Shown here one piece after another: positions 46,931-59,502 of a DNA stretch of 64,000 nucleotides (its first letter is position 1; every line of letters starts with the position of its first letter). The position numbers and the translations under genes were made by a program. The DNA is taken from assembly GCA_003993805.1 (NCBI GenBank), contig RSEF01000001.1:208330596-208394595 (forward strand), read 5' to 3'. The notes under the pieces were generated by a model, which saw only the letters and a list, made by a program, of their open reading frames with translations, searched no databases and was not told the origin of the DNA. Source of the stretch: Himantopus leucocephalus. Its lineage: Eukaryota > Chordata > Aves > Charadriiformes > Recurvirostridae.

Positions 46931-49900
46931 TTATTATCCAAGGTTGTAGGCTGAGATCAGGACATCAAGATAGGCAGTGATCTGCACAGCAGTGTAGAAA
47001 GATGGCTGGAAACTAATCCAAGGATCAGGATACTGAAATAGCAATGAAGAATGAGAGAAATAAGAAGCACACCAAGATGCTGAGGAAAAGACCGCAGCTG
47101 AAACAGCACAAGGAATACGGTTTACAGTATGCTCAAGAGCACTATGCTGTGAAACACTGACCTTTACAGGTCAAGCCCTACTGGAGGACCTGGTCATCAA
47201 ATGTTTCTTTATGTCTCCAACAGCCATATACAAGCTGTAGCACTCTGCTACTGAATCCTCATCTGGCAAGACTGTGTGAGTTAATTCAACATTTTGCTAA
47301 GTGCTGCACACAAACCCAGCAGGCAATGATGACCTGACTGTACAATCAAAGTGTAATGTGCAATAGTGTTGCATACAGAAAAGGAGCATGATGATGTTGT
47401 GAAAGAATATTGATCATAATGAAACAGCATAGGCATGGCCTATATTTTTATTTTCTGTAGTCATTCATCTATAGAAATCTTGTGGGAAGTTGATGCCGTG
47501 GAGTGTTCATGACCAGTTAAGGGGACTTTTTTATAATTTTGAGGACACGTTTGGAGAAAACTTGAAGGTAATTGCTGGAAAATCTAACAGCTGAGAGGCA
47601 GAGGCTCATAACTTGGGCTTTCAGTGCAGAAACCAGCTTCATAATATGAAGGAAGTTTTCTTATGCTTTTGTTTTCTTACTTGGCTTGTATCCTACAGTA
47701 ATAGTAATACTTTGCTGTCAAAGTATCTAAGACACTCCCATAAGCTTGTTAATTTGGCCAGCTGGGAAGAAAATACCTTATTGTTTTAGATAAAGAGTTC
47801 CTTGCTTTGTAGTGGAAAACTCATCTAGCAGGAGCTCTGCAGTTGCTGCTTTGAGACAGCTTGCTTTCAGATACAATAGGGGTATCAGCTTTGACACGTT
47901 CATCACAGTTAGCTGTATTGCAGACATGCAGCTGAAATCAATGTCCACTGCTGGACCCTTTCTGAGGTAGAAGAGTTCATCTTTGGGAGACAGAAAACAA
48001 TTACCTAAATGGAAAGTCTGCTGCAGAGTCACATTTGTAAAGCTCTCAGTAAGCTTCGTAACATTTGCATGTCTTCTCTCCTCCTCTTAAGTAATTTAAA
48101 TTTTTATGATCTACTTGGTGTAACATAGTGTCACATAAAAGATTTAAAATGAAATATATCATTCTTATCAGGGAGCATATTAGAAGGTGTTCGCACATCT
48201 CTTTTTACGACATTGGGAAATAAATTGGACACAAGAGCTGAAAAGCACCTGATGGGTAGATGCTCCATTTGTGATTTTCTTCAGAAAGTAGCCCAGAGAA
48301 ACAATTTCTGCTTCCTGGACTATAGCTCTGCACCACCAAGGGGCATCAGCCTTTGACTGTGCCATTTGTTGGTCCTAGCTCGGTGCCAGCGACCAGCAGC
48401 AGCTACTGTGACAGCTGGTAGGACAGCAACATGTGTCGGTGAATTGTCTTTATATGGCTCGTATTGTCAATAGACGGCAGGAACTGAATAACCTCTAAAT
48501 GGATGTTTGTGAATAGTACTCTGCAATATTTGCTTGTTTCCAGCCTGGACACAGATGTTATGGACATAATTGTCCATGCTGAAATACTTCCCAGCACCCA
48601 CAATAATCCGGGCAATAGGAAATATTTCTGCATGGAGCGAAGAGGATTATGCCTTATGGCATATATGCATAACACATGTTCATATGCTTTTATTTGCTGT
48701 CACCCGTGCTTAAGGCCAAATGAAGCATGCCATTTTGCTAATGGACACCTGCCTTGTGAGGGAATTGTTCATTCAGTGCTCACAGATGTGAATAAACTTC
48801 TTAGACCAGCATCTAGGAATTTAAGGAACGAGTTGTGATAGTGCACCCAGACAGATGTCAGCTTGGATTATTCAGCTGTACTTGTCTCAGAGACTACTGC
48901 AGACCTGATGTATTATACACACAAGAGAATTTCAATCTAATAACCTTTGTGATCAGTATCTACTGGAGAATGGATATAATGTACATTATCTCTTCTGTCA
49001 ATTCATAATTATTGAATTATTTTTGCTGTACTGAACTCTTGATTATACATTTAAAAAGATTTAGTTGTCTTCAATCAATGGTTTCTGTGATATTTTATGA
49101 TGATAACTCACTTATTGGATAATAAATATTCAAAGACTTTGGCAGTGTTGTCCTAGAGGGAAGAAAGGAATTCACAGTAAGACAGATGTCTTTACCAAGC
49201 ACCCCAGCCATTTAACTACAAAAGCAGCCTTTCTACAAGCTGAACATGCTGCCATAATAAAAGTTCACCAGCCGTGTCGAGATTATGGTAACAGTTGTTT
49301 GGCAGAATCTGCAAATCCACAGAATCTGATGGCAACCAGAATCTGCGCAATATGGGATGGTGTCCATTCTGCTCAGGGCATTGACACCTTGAACACACAG
49401 CTGTGGACCAAATTTAAAATACCTCTGAAAGCCCAAGAAGTACCCCCACAGGGAGCAAAGAGGACTAAACCCATGATACTTCCCACCAGATGTTAGATAA
49501 CCAGAAGGATCTCCCAGAAAAGTTGTTAAGACATGTTGCCAATTGTGGAAACTTAATTATTACAACAAGAGGCAAATAGGAATGAAAGAACAATTATGAA
49601 ATGCACTGATTTTTTCCAACTTGGGAGAGACATGTAACAGTGGGGACCTAGCCAGGATGATGAATCTAGCCGCACCATCAGCCCAGATATGTGAAAGTAT
49701 ATTGTTGTGGTAGACAGATGAACAAAGAAAATAGTGAGCACCGTGACCATATTAACGATAAGAAGCTCAATACACCTCTCTGGGGTGTACGCCTTCTGGT
49801 AGGCTTCCAGTCTGTATCTGAAAGGCTGCCTGTGTTTATGATGTGTGTTAAGCAAGCCCTGCAATGAAGAGTACCTTCCATGCTCATGACTAAGTGCTTC

Positions 49901-52633
49901 CGGAAGACTTGCAATTTTAGTGGCTGTTTAGCAAAGTCTGAATGAACTCTATAGCTCTTTTGGCTTTTTGCTTCTCGGGTATTGTGTTCTGTCTGAGAAG
50001 AAGAGATTCGATTTATGATTACACAAATGTACTCTCCTACTGCCAATTTTAGTAAAAACTACTTTTTAGTGAAAAAGAATAGTTTCACTGGCCCTGCCGG
50101 GATATTACAGTGTTTGTTTTAAGAGAAAACCATGTTTTTAACATGGTGAGTTCTTTCTCAAGAAATAGAATTCCTCATGAAAGGGAGACCCAGAAATAAA
50201 CATGTAAAATTGGGATTTGTCACAATCCTGCACTGATTTATCTTCCAGGTCTGAACTCCCTGCAAGATTGTCTCTTTCCCTGTTAGCACGCCTGAGATAT
50301 TGACCAGGAGGAAGAGTATCTGTCCCAGGTGGCCCATGCTGTTGTCATGTTCTGCAATCAGAAGTCAAAATGCAATTCAAAGGTGCCTTTAAGGCAAGGG
50401 AAAATAAGATCCACTTAAAAAAGTATTCACATACAGTCAAATTTCAGGAAGGAATGGTCAAATGGTTTCCTTGGAACATATATGAATCTTGTTAAACTCA
50501 GGATGAGGTAAAATAAACAAAATTTATTCTGGATTTTAGGTTTTTGACTGATGCCTGTATACTAATGGGATAGGCTCATTAAATGTGCATAACTAGATAA
50601 TTTAACTGGAGTTCTTGAAGGAGGAACTTATTCAAAGTGGAAAGGATATTTTATTCAGAAAGGTTTGAATGCTAAGGTATTTTCTCCCAGCCAAATAAGA
50701 TGTGACTGAGAATTTGTTTTTAATTAATACAAGTAAAACTAGTGAACAGAGAAATTAAATTCCTCCAGAAGCAACTTTGCAAATTTGTTTAGCCTTAGGT
50801 TAAAGCTTCAATTGAGGAAAGGGGAGGAGGAGAGGATCTTTTACTATCCATGCCCTGCTAGAATTTTCGTAGAATCCATATTTACTGTTTTATAATAAAT
50901 GATCTGTCTAGTTAATCACAGACTGAGGCATAAGTCAGGATACTTCATGGGAGAGCTGGTCTGAGCAGCAAGACAGAAACCAGAAAGTCTTCAAACCAGG
51001 CTTGAAACAGTTGTATGTGGATCATCAGCAGCCCTGTCACAGTTGATATTTCATAAAGATATTCCAGGATTTCAAAATTAATTATTTCATTCAATGCAAA
51101 ATTTGTATCAGTGTTGCAACCATTCGNAGAAACCAGAAAGTCTTCAAACCAGGCTTGAAACAGTTGTATGTTCAGCAGCCCTGTCACAGTTGATATTTCA
51201 TAAAGATATTCCAGCATTTCAAAATTAATTATTTCATTCAGTGAAAAATTTGTATCAGTGTTGCAACCATTCGCTGTGTTTACACTGTCAGTTTGGACTG
51301 CTCCTCAGTTCACTCCAGGACACTCTTCTTCTGAATGGCCATGGCCTGCATGCTGCAGTACTCAAAAAAATTGCTCTGAGAATGGAAAATATTAGGAAGG
51401 TAGAAGCTGTGTGTGGTTTGGTTGTTGGGCTGGTCCAGAGACTGCTCTACCTGGCAATATGGTGCGACTGCACCACATCCTGGTGCCTTAGCTCAGACTG
51501 GTCCTTGAAGTGTCTCAGAAAGCTGTACTTTTTCATTGTCATGTGCCCTCATGCTGTGATGGCAATTCACCCACGTGTTATGTTATAAGCGTAACAAACA
51601 CGGCAGGTTGCAGCAGAGTCAGTCCTCTCATTGTTTCATAACAAAGTATGAACTCCAAAAGCATTTTAAATTACAACCTGTCTGTGACTCAAAACAAGGC
51701 CTCAAAAGAGATGAAATGTGCCCTCAGTTACTGCTGATGAGGGGAGGGGTTTGTGGTGGCTGGGACTCTCAAGGCCCCTCAGGACACAGGCAGGTGGCCC
51801 CGTACTGAGATTCAAGCATAGCACCACGCTGTGCTGCTTGACATGTAAAATGGACTGCCCGTGTAGAAAAGTGCCCTGTCAGGTAAAGCAACATGCTTTG
51901 CACAGTGTCACAAACATGTGACAGTGTTGTGTGTGACGGGTTGAGCATCTGTCAGATGCACCACAGGATGGTGCAGCCAATCTCCCTTTGATGGCAGTGC
52001 AGATACAAGTCTCCCCATGCCACTTGGGCCCAAAAGCAGGGACAACCCTGGAAACAAATCACAGTGACAGTACAGAATGAGCCATCTGGATTCCTGTCCA
52101 TCCTTTTGTTGTCATTTAAATGTGGCTCTGAACCCCTTCTTGAGCCTAGTCTAGTGATGTTTGCCATGGTGTGGTGCAGAAAGGGTGCCCAGGAGTCATC
52201 AGGAGCAAGAGTTCGTCTTGCACAGCCACAGATAGAGACTTCTCGCTAGCGGGTGGGCCCTCCCATGAGCTGTGCAGGTTAGCCAACATGCATGTGGTGT
52301 CTGAGAGAGATACACTGGCGTGATTATGTATTCATAGCTGACCTGTGGTCCCAGTGGTCACTCAGCAGAGGTTTCCACACAGCTGGAAGCTTGGGCTGTT
52401 GGTCATCAAATGTAGCAGGAATGTGGCAAAATACTGCTAAAGAAGATAAAATAATAAGAAAAGCAGTGGTGCAGAGAGATGTGCCAAGGGAGAGCCACCT
52501 GACCCTTCCCATCTTATGGGACGGTCATACCCTCTATGCGCTACCACTTAGGGCAGCCCCTGGCCAACACGTTGATCATCTTAGCTTGTAGATTACTCTG
52601 CAACAATATTCAAGCCCTGTTTTATTTCTGCAA
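46931..52633. other. Intronic stretch, nothing recognised apart from one duplication
   Basis: No transposon ends or known protein. A 41-nt minus-strand interval at about 49114-49154 has good acceptor- and donor-like sites (CCTCTAG and AA/GTGAGT) but too little coding content to judge. The direct repeat at 50975-51273 is listed separately. Confidence 0.4.
50975..51273. repeat. Direct repeat of about 150 bp around a single N
   Basis: 50975-51126 (152 bp) recurs at 51128-51273 (146 bp) after the N at 51127. Both begin AGAAACCAGAAAGTCTTCAA and end GCAACCATTCG. The second lacks six bases near GTATGT and has a few substitutions (CCAGGATT/CCAGCATT, CAATGCAA/CAGTGAAA). Probable unmerged haplotypes or contig ends. 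Confidence 0.88.
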
Positions 52634-52690
52634 TTATAGAATCACAAATCATACAGGTCAAAAGATAACGCAGACAGTCTGTAGTCCTAC
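52634..52690 (-). mobile_element. Decayed CR1 tail (tentative)
   Basis: TATAGAATCACAAATCATAC AGGTCAAAAGATAACG resembles the reversed CR1 tail followed by 'AGGTTGGAAAAGACC'. Nothing further into the element can be followed with certainty. Confidence 0.4.
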
Positions 52691-55600
52691 CTCCTGTTTG
52701 GTGTTAGATTAAACTGAGAAGCTGTGGATTCTTTCTTCTGATTTCCTTTCTGTTGGCTTTGGAGTATGATTATATGGTCTTTTTTTCTTATAAGTGTTTA
52801 GCTTTTACTTAAATGCTTAATTATAGCTCATCAGAATTCAGGTCTGATGTTGACACCGTTCTTTCAGAATTGGTCTATCTTAAGGAAAAAATAGAACATA
52901 CAAGAAAGTATGTAAACTGTCAAACACCACTGCTGAAATTTGAACTTTGGTAAATAAAAAGCACTATCATCTCAATACATTGGGAGCCATCATTTTTGAG
53001 TGGGTAATTGTTATTTCTTTTACAATTCAATATTGGCTTCTACCTTAAAAGATGCAATAAGCCTTACTGCATTTCAGTTAAGGCTCAAATGGGTTGAAGA
53101 AAAAGCTTTGTGTAGGAGGTAGTCACCACTCCTCTTTGCTCTAAGGGGTTAAAAGCCTTGGAGAAGCATATCTCTGACCTCTATTTTGTATAGAGATGCC
53201 ATTTGTGTTTTAAAAAGCATTTGTGAGGGAAGTGAACTAACTTTTTTTCTTCAGGGAGGAAACCAATCAAAGGAAATATATAGAAAGCAAGGGAAAATTA
53301 AAGGAAAGAGAGAGGGAACACAACTCAGTTACTTTTCTCCAAGGATCACATTCCTGAGGACATTGTTCCTAGAAATGCAGTATTGGCCCTGCGAGGGTGT
53401 CTGCTGTGTGAGTGTTTTCCAGGGCAGGTACTCCACCATTCCCCTCTCTACCACCTTTTCCTCCCTTGCAAGCCTGGCCACCCTGCCTCCAGCCCAGCTG
53501 CTGACCCCTGTGAGTCACAGCCTCTCTGGGTGGCTCTGCCATGTCTAGCCCTTGGTGCCACCTTGGTTCCTTTCAGGAAACAGACCAGCTTTGTGCTTAT
53601 TGTCCTATTCAGTCCCAAGCCAAAGTTCATACGGTCCCAAGCTAAAATCAGGGACCCCTTTGCAGGTATCAAATTTTATTTGGTCAGGTGCTTCCCTCAT
53701 TGTTAGCCGTGGTCTTCCTCTTGCCCAGCCCTCAAAGCATCTGTTTTGTCACCACCTGAGCCTGCTCAATAACCACATGTAAATCAGTCAGTTGCATTAT
53801 TTAGCTCCGAGTGTTGATCCAGAAGGAACCATTACCAGATCAGACCCATTACACTGTACGACTCAGGAAGAATTGCTTAAATAGCAGTCTGCTACTGAAG
53901 AGGTGCTTTAGCTTTTCTGATTCACCCAGTCTTACAAGATTGACTGATGTAGATACATCATTTGAAGGTTAATTGCCAGTGAAGTCCAAAATTAATGCTT
54001 CTTTTGACCAAAATATTGTTTTGAGATTTAGAATCAGTTACCAATGAGTAACTCAGAAAGAACACGGATTTCATTATTTAATCTATGTCATGTAATGCTT
54101 TAAACAAAAGGGTTTTCTTTCAAACAGTTTCTTGCTATTGACACTTTGAAAATTTAACTAAGACCTTCATCTGCCTTTATCCAAGGCAGATCATGTGGTA
54201 CACTTCTCCCTTTATTTCAAAAAGGTGTGTGCCTGAGGATGCTTCTTTTTACAGACCTCATAAAAGCCTTTTCAAGGACTGAATTTTTCTTTGATACAAT
54301 AAGCAAAACGTTGGAGTCCTCAGCAGGTGTAAAATAATGAGGCAGTGCATGTAAATGAGCCTTTGATGTGCAGTGTAGCATTGTTCTCACTGCGTTGGAA
54401 GAAAAAAGCATGTGACTGTAGATGCTTAAATTTGTAAAGTGAAGCATCCTTCTACGCCAACAGATTGCATGAAACTTATTAGTATCAGGAAACTGTGCTC
54501 TGCTAGAGAAGTCAGTTAATATTTTCTTGCAAGCCCAGCAGTCTTACAGGTGACTTATGCTGTTTGTTTTCATGAAGATCTAACCAAGATAAAATACCTG
54601 TGCTTTGAATATTTTCTGCTGAAAAGATGTTTTCAAATGTAAATGATTTGTTTTAGTCTGTTCACATTCCCATGTGCATTCATCTTATTTGCTCAAAACT
54701 ATAAACATAGAAAATTACGGACTCCAAAATCCAATTGATTTCACTTTGGCTTCAGTTATCGTTGAAACCATGACTAAGATTCCTGGTTCATTTGGAGGGC
54801 TGCAGGGGAGCTTGAAATTTCTATATATGTGGAGGCTACGCCTGAAATGGGCCTGATGATTGCCGGTGCCATTGGCAGTCCCGGTGCTGGTGGCTGGCAG
54901 GGCTTGAGGGGACCGCCCCATTTAGCTGAGAAAATACCTGAAAAATTTGCAAGACCTGAAAGATGGTGGTGAGACAGGGCACCAGGTGGCCCTGGCAGCT
55001 TCAGCACTTCTCAGCTGCTATCGCATCTTTGCCATGGAGCACCTAATCTCAACAACTTCACAAATTCCCATATTTTGGCAAATCTTTTTTTCTAAGCGAT
55101 CCTGAAAAGTTGGTCTCTATTAAAAGACATAGAGCACCACCAGTGGAAATTCAGGGCACTTTTTATTTTGGTACATAACTAACTGTGGTGTGTCAGTCAG
55201 CTTTAGGTTGTGAGCTGTGGCCCGAGCTATGCAGCAAATCGTACTAACTCATCAGATCTCTCTTGTGACATCTAAACTATAAAAAAAAAGATGACAATTA
55301 ATTTATAGTTTGTTAAAGTAATTGATTTAAAGCTGTTGCTTCTTACAGTATTTGTTCTTCCCATAAATCTGTGTCTTCTGTAGGAAACGGGCACACTATT
55401 AAGAGCGTCAGAATTATAACAGACCTTATACATGCAAGAGACAAGCAAATCATGTTTTGCCGGTGGTCAGACCTTAGCTTCAGAAGTACAGTATGTAGAA
55501 AAGAGGTTTCTGCATTATGCAGGGTTTCTCCTGTATCATAAAATAAAATCTGCATATTCCTACCACCCAAATATTTTGCTTTCCAACATTATTAACTGTC

Positions 55601-56644
55601 GTACACAAAAATACAGCGGAAAATAAAGACATGTTATTTCACTTAGACTGTATTGTTCCAAAGGAAAGTAATTACATTAACATTTTTCCTGCCTTTACTC
55701 TCAATGGAAATCAGTCTCTGCTAGTCATAGATTAAACCAGCATTATCTCCCTGTTCCATGGCTTTCCTGGTTTCATTGAATCACAATCACAGTATGGCTA
55801 TGCTGAAAAATGTTCATTTTTCCCCCTAGTACAAATATTCTGCCAGCAGTGCAAAATTGGGTATTGTTAACCTTCACGCTCTTCAATATTTCTAATGTCT
55901 ACCCCCCACTTCGCCTGCAAATGTACTGTAAGTAAAAATTACTTTCTTTTTATATTATCTTGATTGTTCAATTCATTTGGAAAAATATGCTGATTGTCAC
56001 CTAAAAGCTACCACTTTTAATGCTGAGTGGCTGATAGCAATTTGTCAGGAAAGTGAATTTGCTCAGATGTACCTTAGGAAAAGAAAAGAGAAATGCAACA
56101 AGAGAGAAATCAGTATTCACAAAGTGCAGCTCTCCTGGATGGACAGAAATAGTGCTCTGTAGCTCGCTCTTACACCGCAGCCTGCAACAGGACCTGAGCA
56201 CAGACCTACTGGGGAACACCAGTAGTCAGCAAGGTGGGGACACGGGGTACACACGTGTGTGCAGACTGCTCCCTCTCCCAGCTGAACCGACGTTCAGGAG
56301 ACCAGGGAATGACACAGGCAAAGCCAGTGCTCCACACTTAGTGCTATTTCAGCACGCCTTCCCACTCTTTGCTAGTGGTGACAACTGAAGGTCTTGAGAG
56401 ATCTTCGGGTGATGACATCGGATTCAAAGCATCATGTGCATGAGGTAATTTCTGGATTTACCCCTTTCGTACAGAAACTTTTCTTCCAGGAATGTCTTTT
56501 CCAGTGATGAACAAGTGTGGGAGATGTGTGGTAGGGGTTTTTTTTTGTTTGCTTTTTTTATGTCTCAGGATCTGGTCTCAAATTGGGATTTTTTCCTGCA
56601 AGAACTAAGAATGAGCATAAATACATGCTTTGCCTGACTGATGG
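52691..56644. other. Intronic stretch, nothing recognised
   Basis: Open frames at 53186-53782 and 54715-55007 lack known relatives. No repeat ends seen. Confidence 0.45.
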
Positions 56645-57434
56645 AAGTGGTCAGCAGGCTGCAGGGCAGGTCTGCCATTCAGAGGGACCTGGGCAGACTG
56701 GAGAAATGGGCTGACAGGAACCTTATGAAGCTCTGCAAGGGCAAATGCCAAATCCTGCCTCTGGGGAGGAAAAATCCCATGCACCAGGACAGGCTGGGGC
56801 TGACCAGCTGGGAGGGACCTGAGGGACCACAAACAGAACAGGAGTCAGCAATGTGCCCTGGCAACTTCCATGTACTGAGCTGCATCAGCAAAAGCATTGC
56901 CAACAGGTCAAATGAGGTGATCCTTCCCCTATGCTCAGCCCTGGTGAGAAACACCTGGAGTGCCTGTGTCCAGTGCGGGGCTGCCCAGTACAAGAGAGAC
57001 ATGGACATGGAGTGAGTCCAGTGAGGGGCCAGGAAGATGATGAAGGGGCTGGAACATCTTACATATGAGGAGAGGCTGCAAGAGCTGAGACTGTTTAGCC
57101 TGAAGAAGAGAAGGCTCAGGGGGATCTTATTTAGTGTCTACAACTAGAGGATGCACAAAAGCCAGACTCTTTGTGGAGGTGCTCTGTGAAAGACAATGGG
57201 TAACAGACACGAGTTGCATTAAGGAAAAAAGAAAATCTTTACAGAAATAGTGGTAAAGCACTGGCACAGGTTGCACAGAGAGGCTGTGAATCTCCATCAC
57301 TGGAGGTATTCAGACTTTGGCTGGCCAAGACCCCAGGCAACCTGTTCTGCATCAGAGTTAGCCCTGCTTTGCATGGGAAGGTTGAACCAGATGACTTCCA
57401 GGCTGCCTTTCCAGCCTGTGTGATTCTGTGATTT
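56645..57434 (+). mobile_element. CR1 LINE, longest 3' region in the window
   Basis: Begins GCAGGCTGCAGGGCAGGTCT and continues with GGGCTGACAGGAACCTTATG, AAATCCTGCCTCTGGGGAGG, CAGGACAGGCTGGGGCTGAC, GCCCAGTACAAGAGAGACAT, GGGGCTGGAACATCTTACAT and GAGAGGCTGCAAGAGCTGAG. The 3' UTR is CCAGATGACTTCCAGGCTGC, and the tail TGTGATTCTGTGATTTC. About 790 bp. It is the same CR1 type as the copy at 21744-22470. Indels have broken the ORF2 frame, although pieces of 60 to 120 codons remain open on both strands. Confidence 0.93.
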
Positions 57435-59402
57435 CAAGATTCTGTGAGGTCTGTTGTCAATTGTGAAGCTCTGACTATTGAGGAATTTCTAAGCTCAGTG
57501 GTTTTTTTTTCCTTAAAAGATTTTTCAAACCGATGAACTTTGTTTATCACATCGGGAGGTTGAGTGGGAAAACTTGAATTAATCAATATGTTTAGCAGTA
57601 TGTTCCCTAGAAAGATGGCTTTAGTCTGAAAATGTAAGCTGTATAAAGCAGGAATGAATTGTCTTTATTAATCATTCTTAGGTCCCCAGCATTGACAAGG
57701 GACACACTTCACGAGTTTCATCTTGTAATTTGTGCCAAAGGTACATCTATGAACTTTTGTAGTTATCTTGTATAAAGAGATATGCTTCATCAGTGACCTT
57801 TGGCATGCGCTCTTTTGCTGATGTTGACCTAAGAAAGTCTGGTTTTAGTACAACTTAAGTTAGTTTTGTTTTGTTAACGATACTTTCTTTTCGTGCTACA
57901 CTCAACCCGCCGAGACCCATCACATGTGCATCACAGCACTGAATGACTTCTGTGGGTCTGAGATGGCTCCATTACTTTTTTTTTCTTCCAGTTTCACAAC
58001 GTGGTGTCTGTTCAGTTGAGAATGTTTTGTGCTTGGGACAGTATTGACAATAATTCATCTGATCTCTTCTGTGATGTTCTGCCTTCTCGTGGTTCTTGAC
58101 AAACCTCTATCACTTTCTGCTCAGACACTGCATTTGAAAAAAAGCAATGTGTTCCTCTGTCACCCGTGGGATGTGCATTTGAGACACACTGTATCTCGGA
58201 GCTGATACTACTCAGCAGCAGAGCCGGTCAGCCTGGAGGACGAAAACAGACACGCTCTAAGCAGTTTCACTGTCGTGCCGTAGGACTCCAGGCTATTCTC
58301 ACCTGCTTCTTGGTTTGCTAATCCATTCACTCAACCTAAGCCTTTGATGTCTTATAAACTATTGTACCTAAACACTGTGAGCCTTGTCGATAAACACCAG
58401 CCTGAAAATAACCATTAGCCCTGCTGTATGTGGTCAGCATGCTCTTACGCTTCCAGAGTCTTGAAGGTTAAATATAGCACACTGCAGTGCTAGCTGATCT
58501 CTCATGCCGCTGATGCAATTCTCCATAGCCTATTAATTTCAGGCTTTCATTTTGTTTTCACATTATGAGATAATACAAAAACTGTTGCCCATATCAGATT
58601 TTTAAAAGGGAACGTAATTAAATCAGTCTGTGTTCTGCATCCAATGCCACAGTCAAGATGCTTTAGCGGTGCGGTGGCTCAGGGTAAAGGCTGACATCTG
58701 AAAAATACTCATATCGTGCTAATGGCGAGCGGGTAGCTTGTGCAGACAGGAGAAAGCTAACTATTGAGGGGCACGAAGGGAATTTAAACTGACAAAATCT
58801 TTGGAAAAGCTGAAGGCAAATTTGAATCCAAGGTGTTTCCTGTAGCTTTTGGGTTTAGAGGAAAGGGGGGTTCTTTCTTTTATTTGTGTTTTCTTTTTTC
58901 TTCTTGGGGCAGGAGAGAGTTTGTATCTTGGGAAGGCTGTGTTTGCTAGCTTTTTCCAAAGAACAATCAAAAAGTTAGGAAAATAATTATCTTGATTGCA
59001 ATAACCCTCCACCTGGAGACTCAGAGAAAGAAATGTTTCTCCTTTGCTTTTTATTTCACAGTTGAACTTTACAGTTACTTAGATTTTGTTTTGCTTTTGG
59101 TCTTAGCCTTACACAAACAACAAGCCAAATAAAACAAATCCCAAAGCATATAGCGTTACATCTCCCAGGCAGATGTAATTTACAGAAACAGTGGGCACAC
59201 TTCAGGAGTTCACGGCGGTTTCAGAAGCATTTCCAATTCCAGCTATATTTCCCATGCTTAAATTAGGGCTCCAGTAGTATCTCAGTAGCCAGAATTAACT
59301 TTGCAAGTGCATACATACTGCAGAGCAGCAAAGCTTAATACAAGCAGTAAATCTGCTGCAGTGAGGTGGAGAGACCCTGCTGGGAGCTGACACAACGGAA
59401 GC
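57435..59402. other. Intronic stretch, nothing recognised
   Basis: No repeat ends, known protein or RNA gene seen between the CR1 and the gap. Confidence 0.5.
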
Positions 59403-59502
59403 NNNNNNNNNNNNNNNNNNNNNNNNNNNNNNNNNNNNNNNNNNNNNNNNNNNNNNNNNNNNNNNNNNNNNNNNNNNNNNNNNNNNNNNNNNNNNNNNNN
59501 NN
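59403..59502. other. Assembly gap (100 N)
   Basis: Exactly 100 N. The flanks (ACACAACGGAAGC and CACACAATTAAAATTTTA) give no sign of the repeat that caused it. Confidence 0.98.

Noticed and set aside
56679..57015. Open frames of 109 to 124 codons on both strands
   Set aside because: They lie entirely within a CR1 copy; the plus-strand one is a frameshifted ORF2 remnant.
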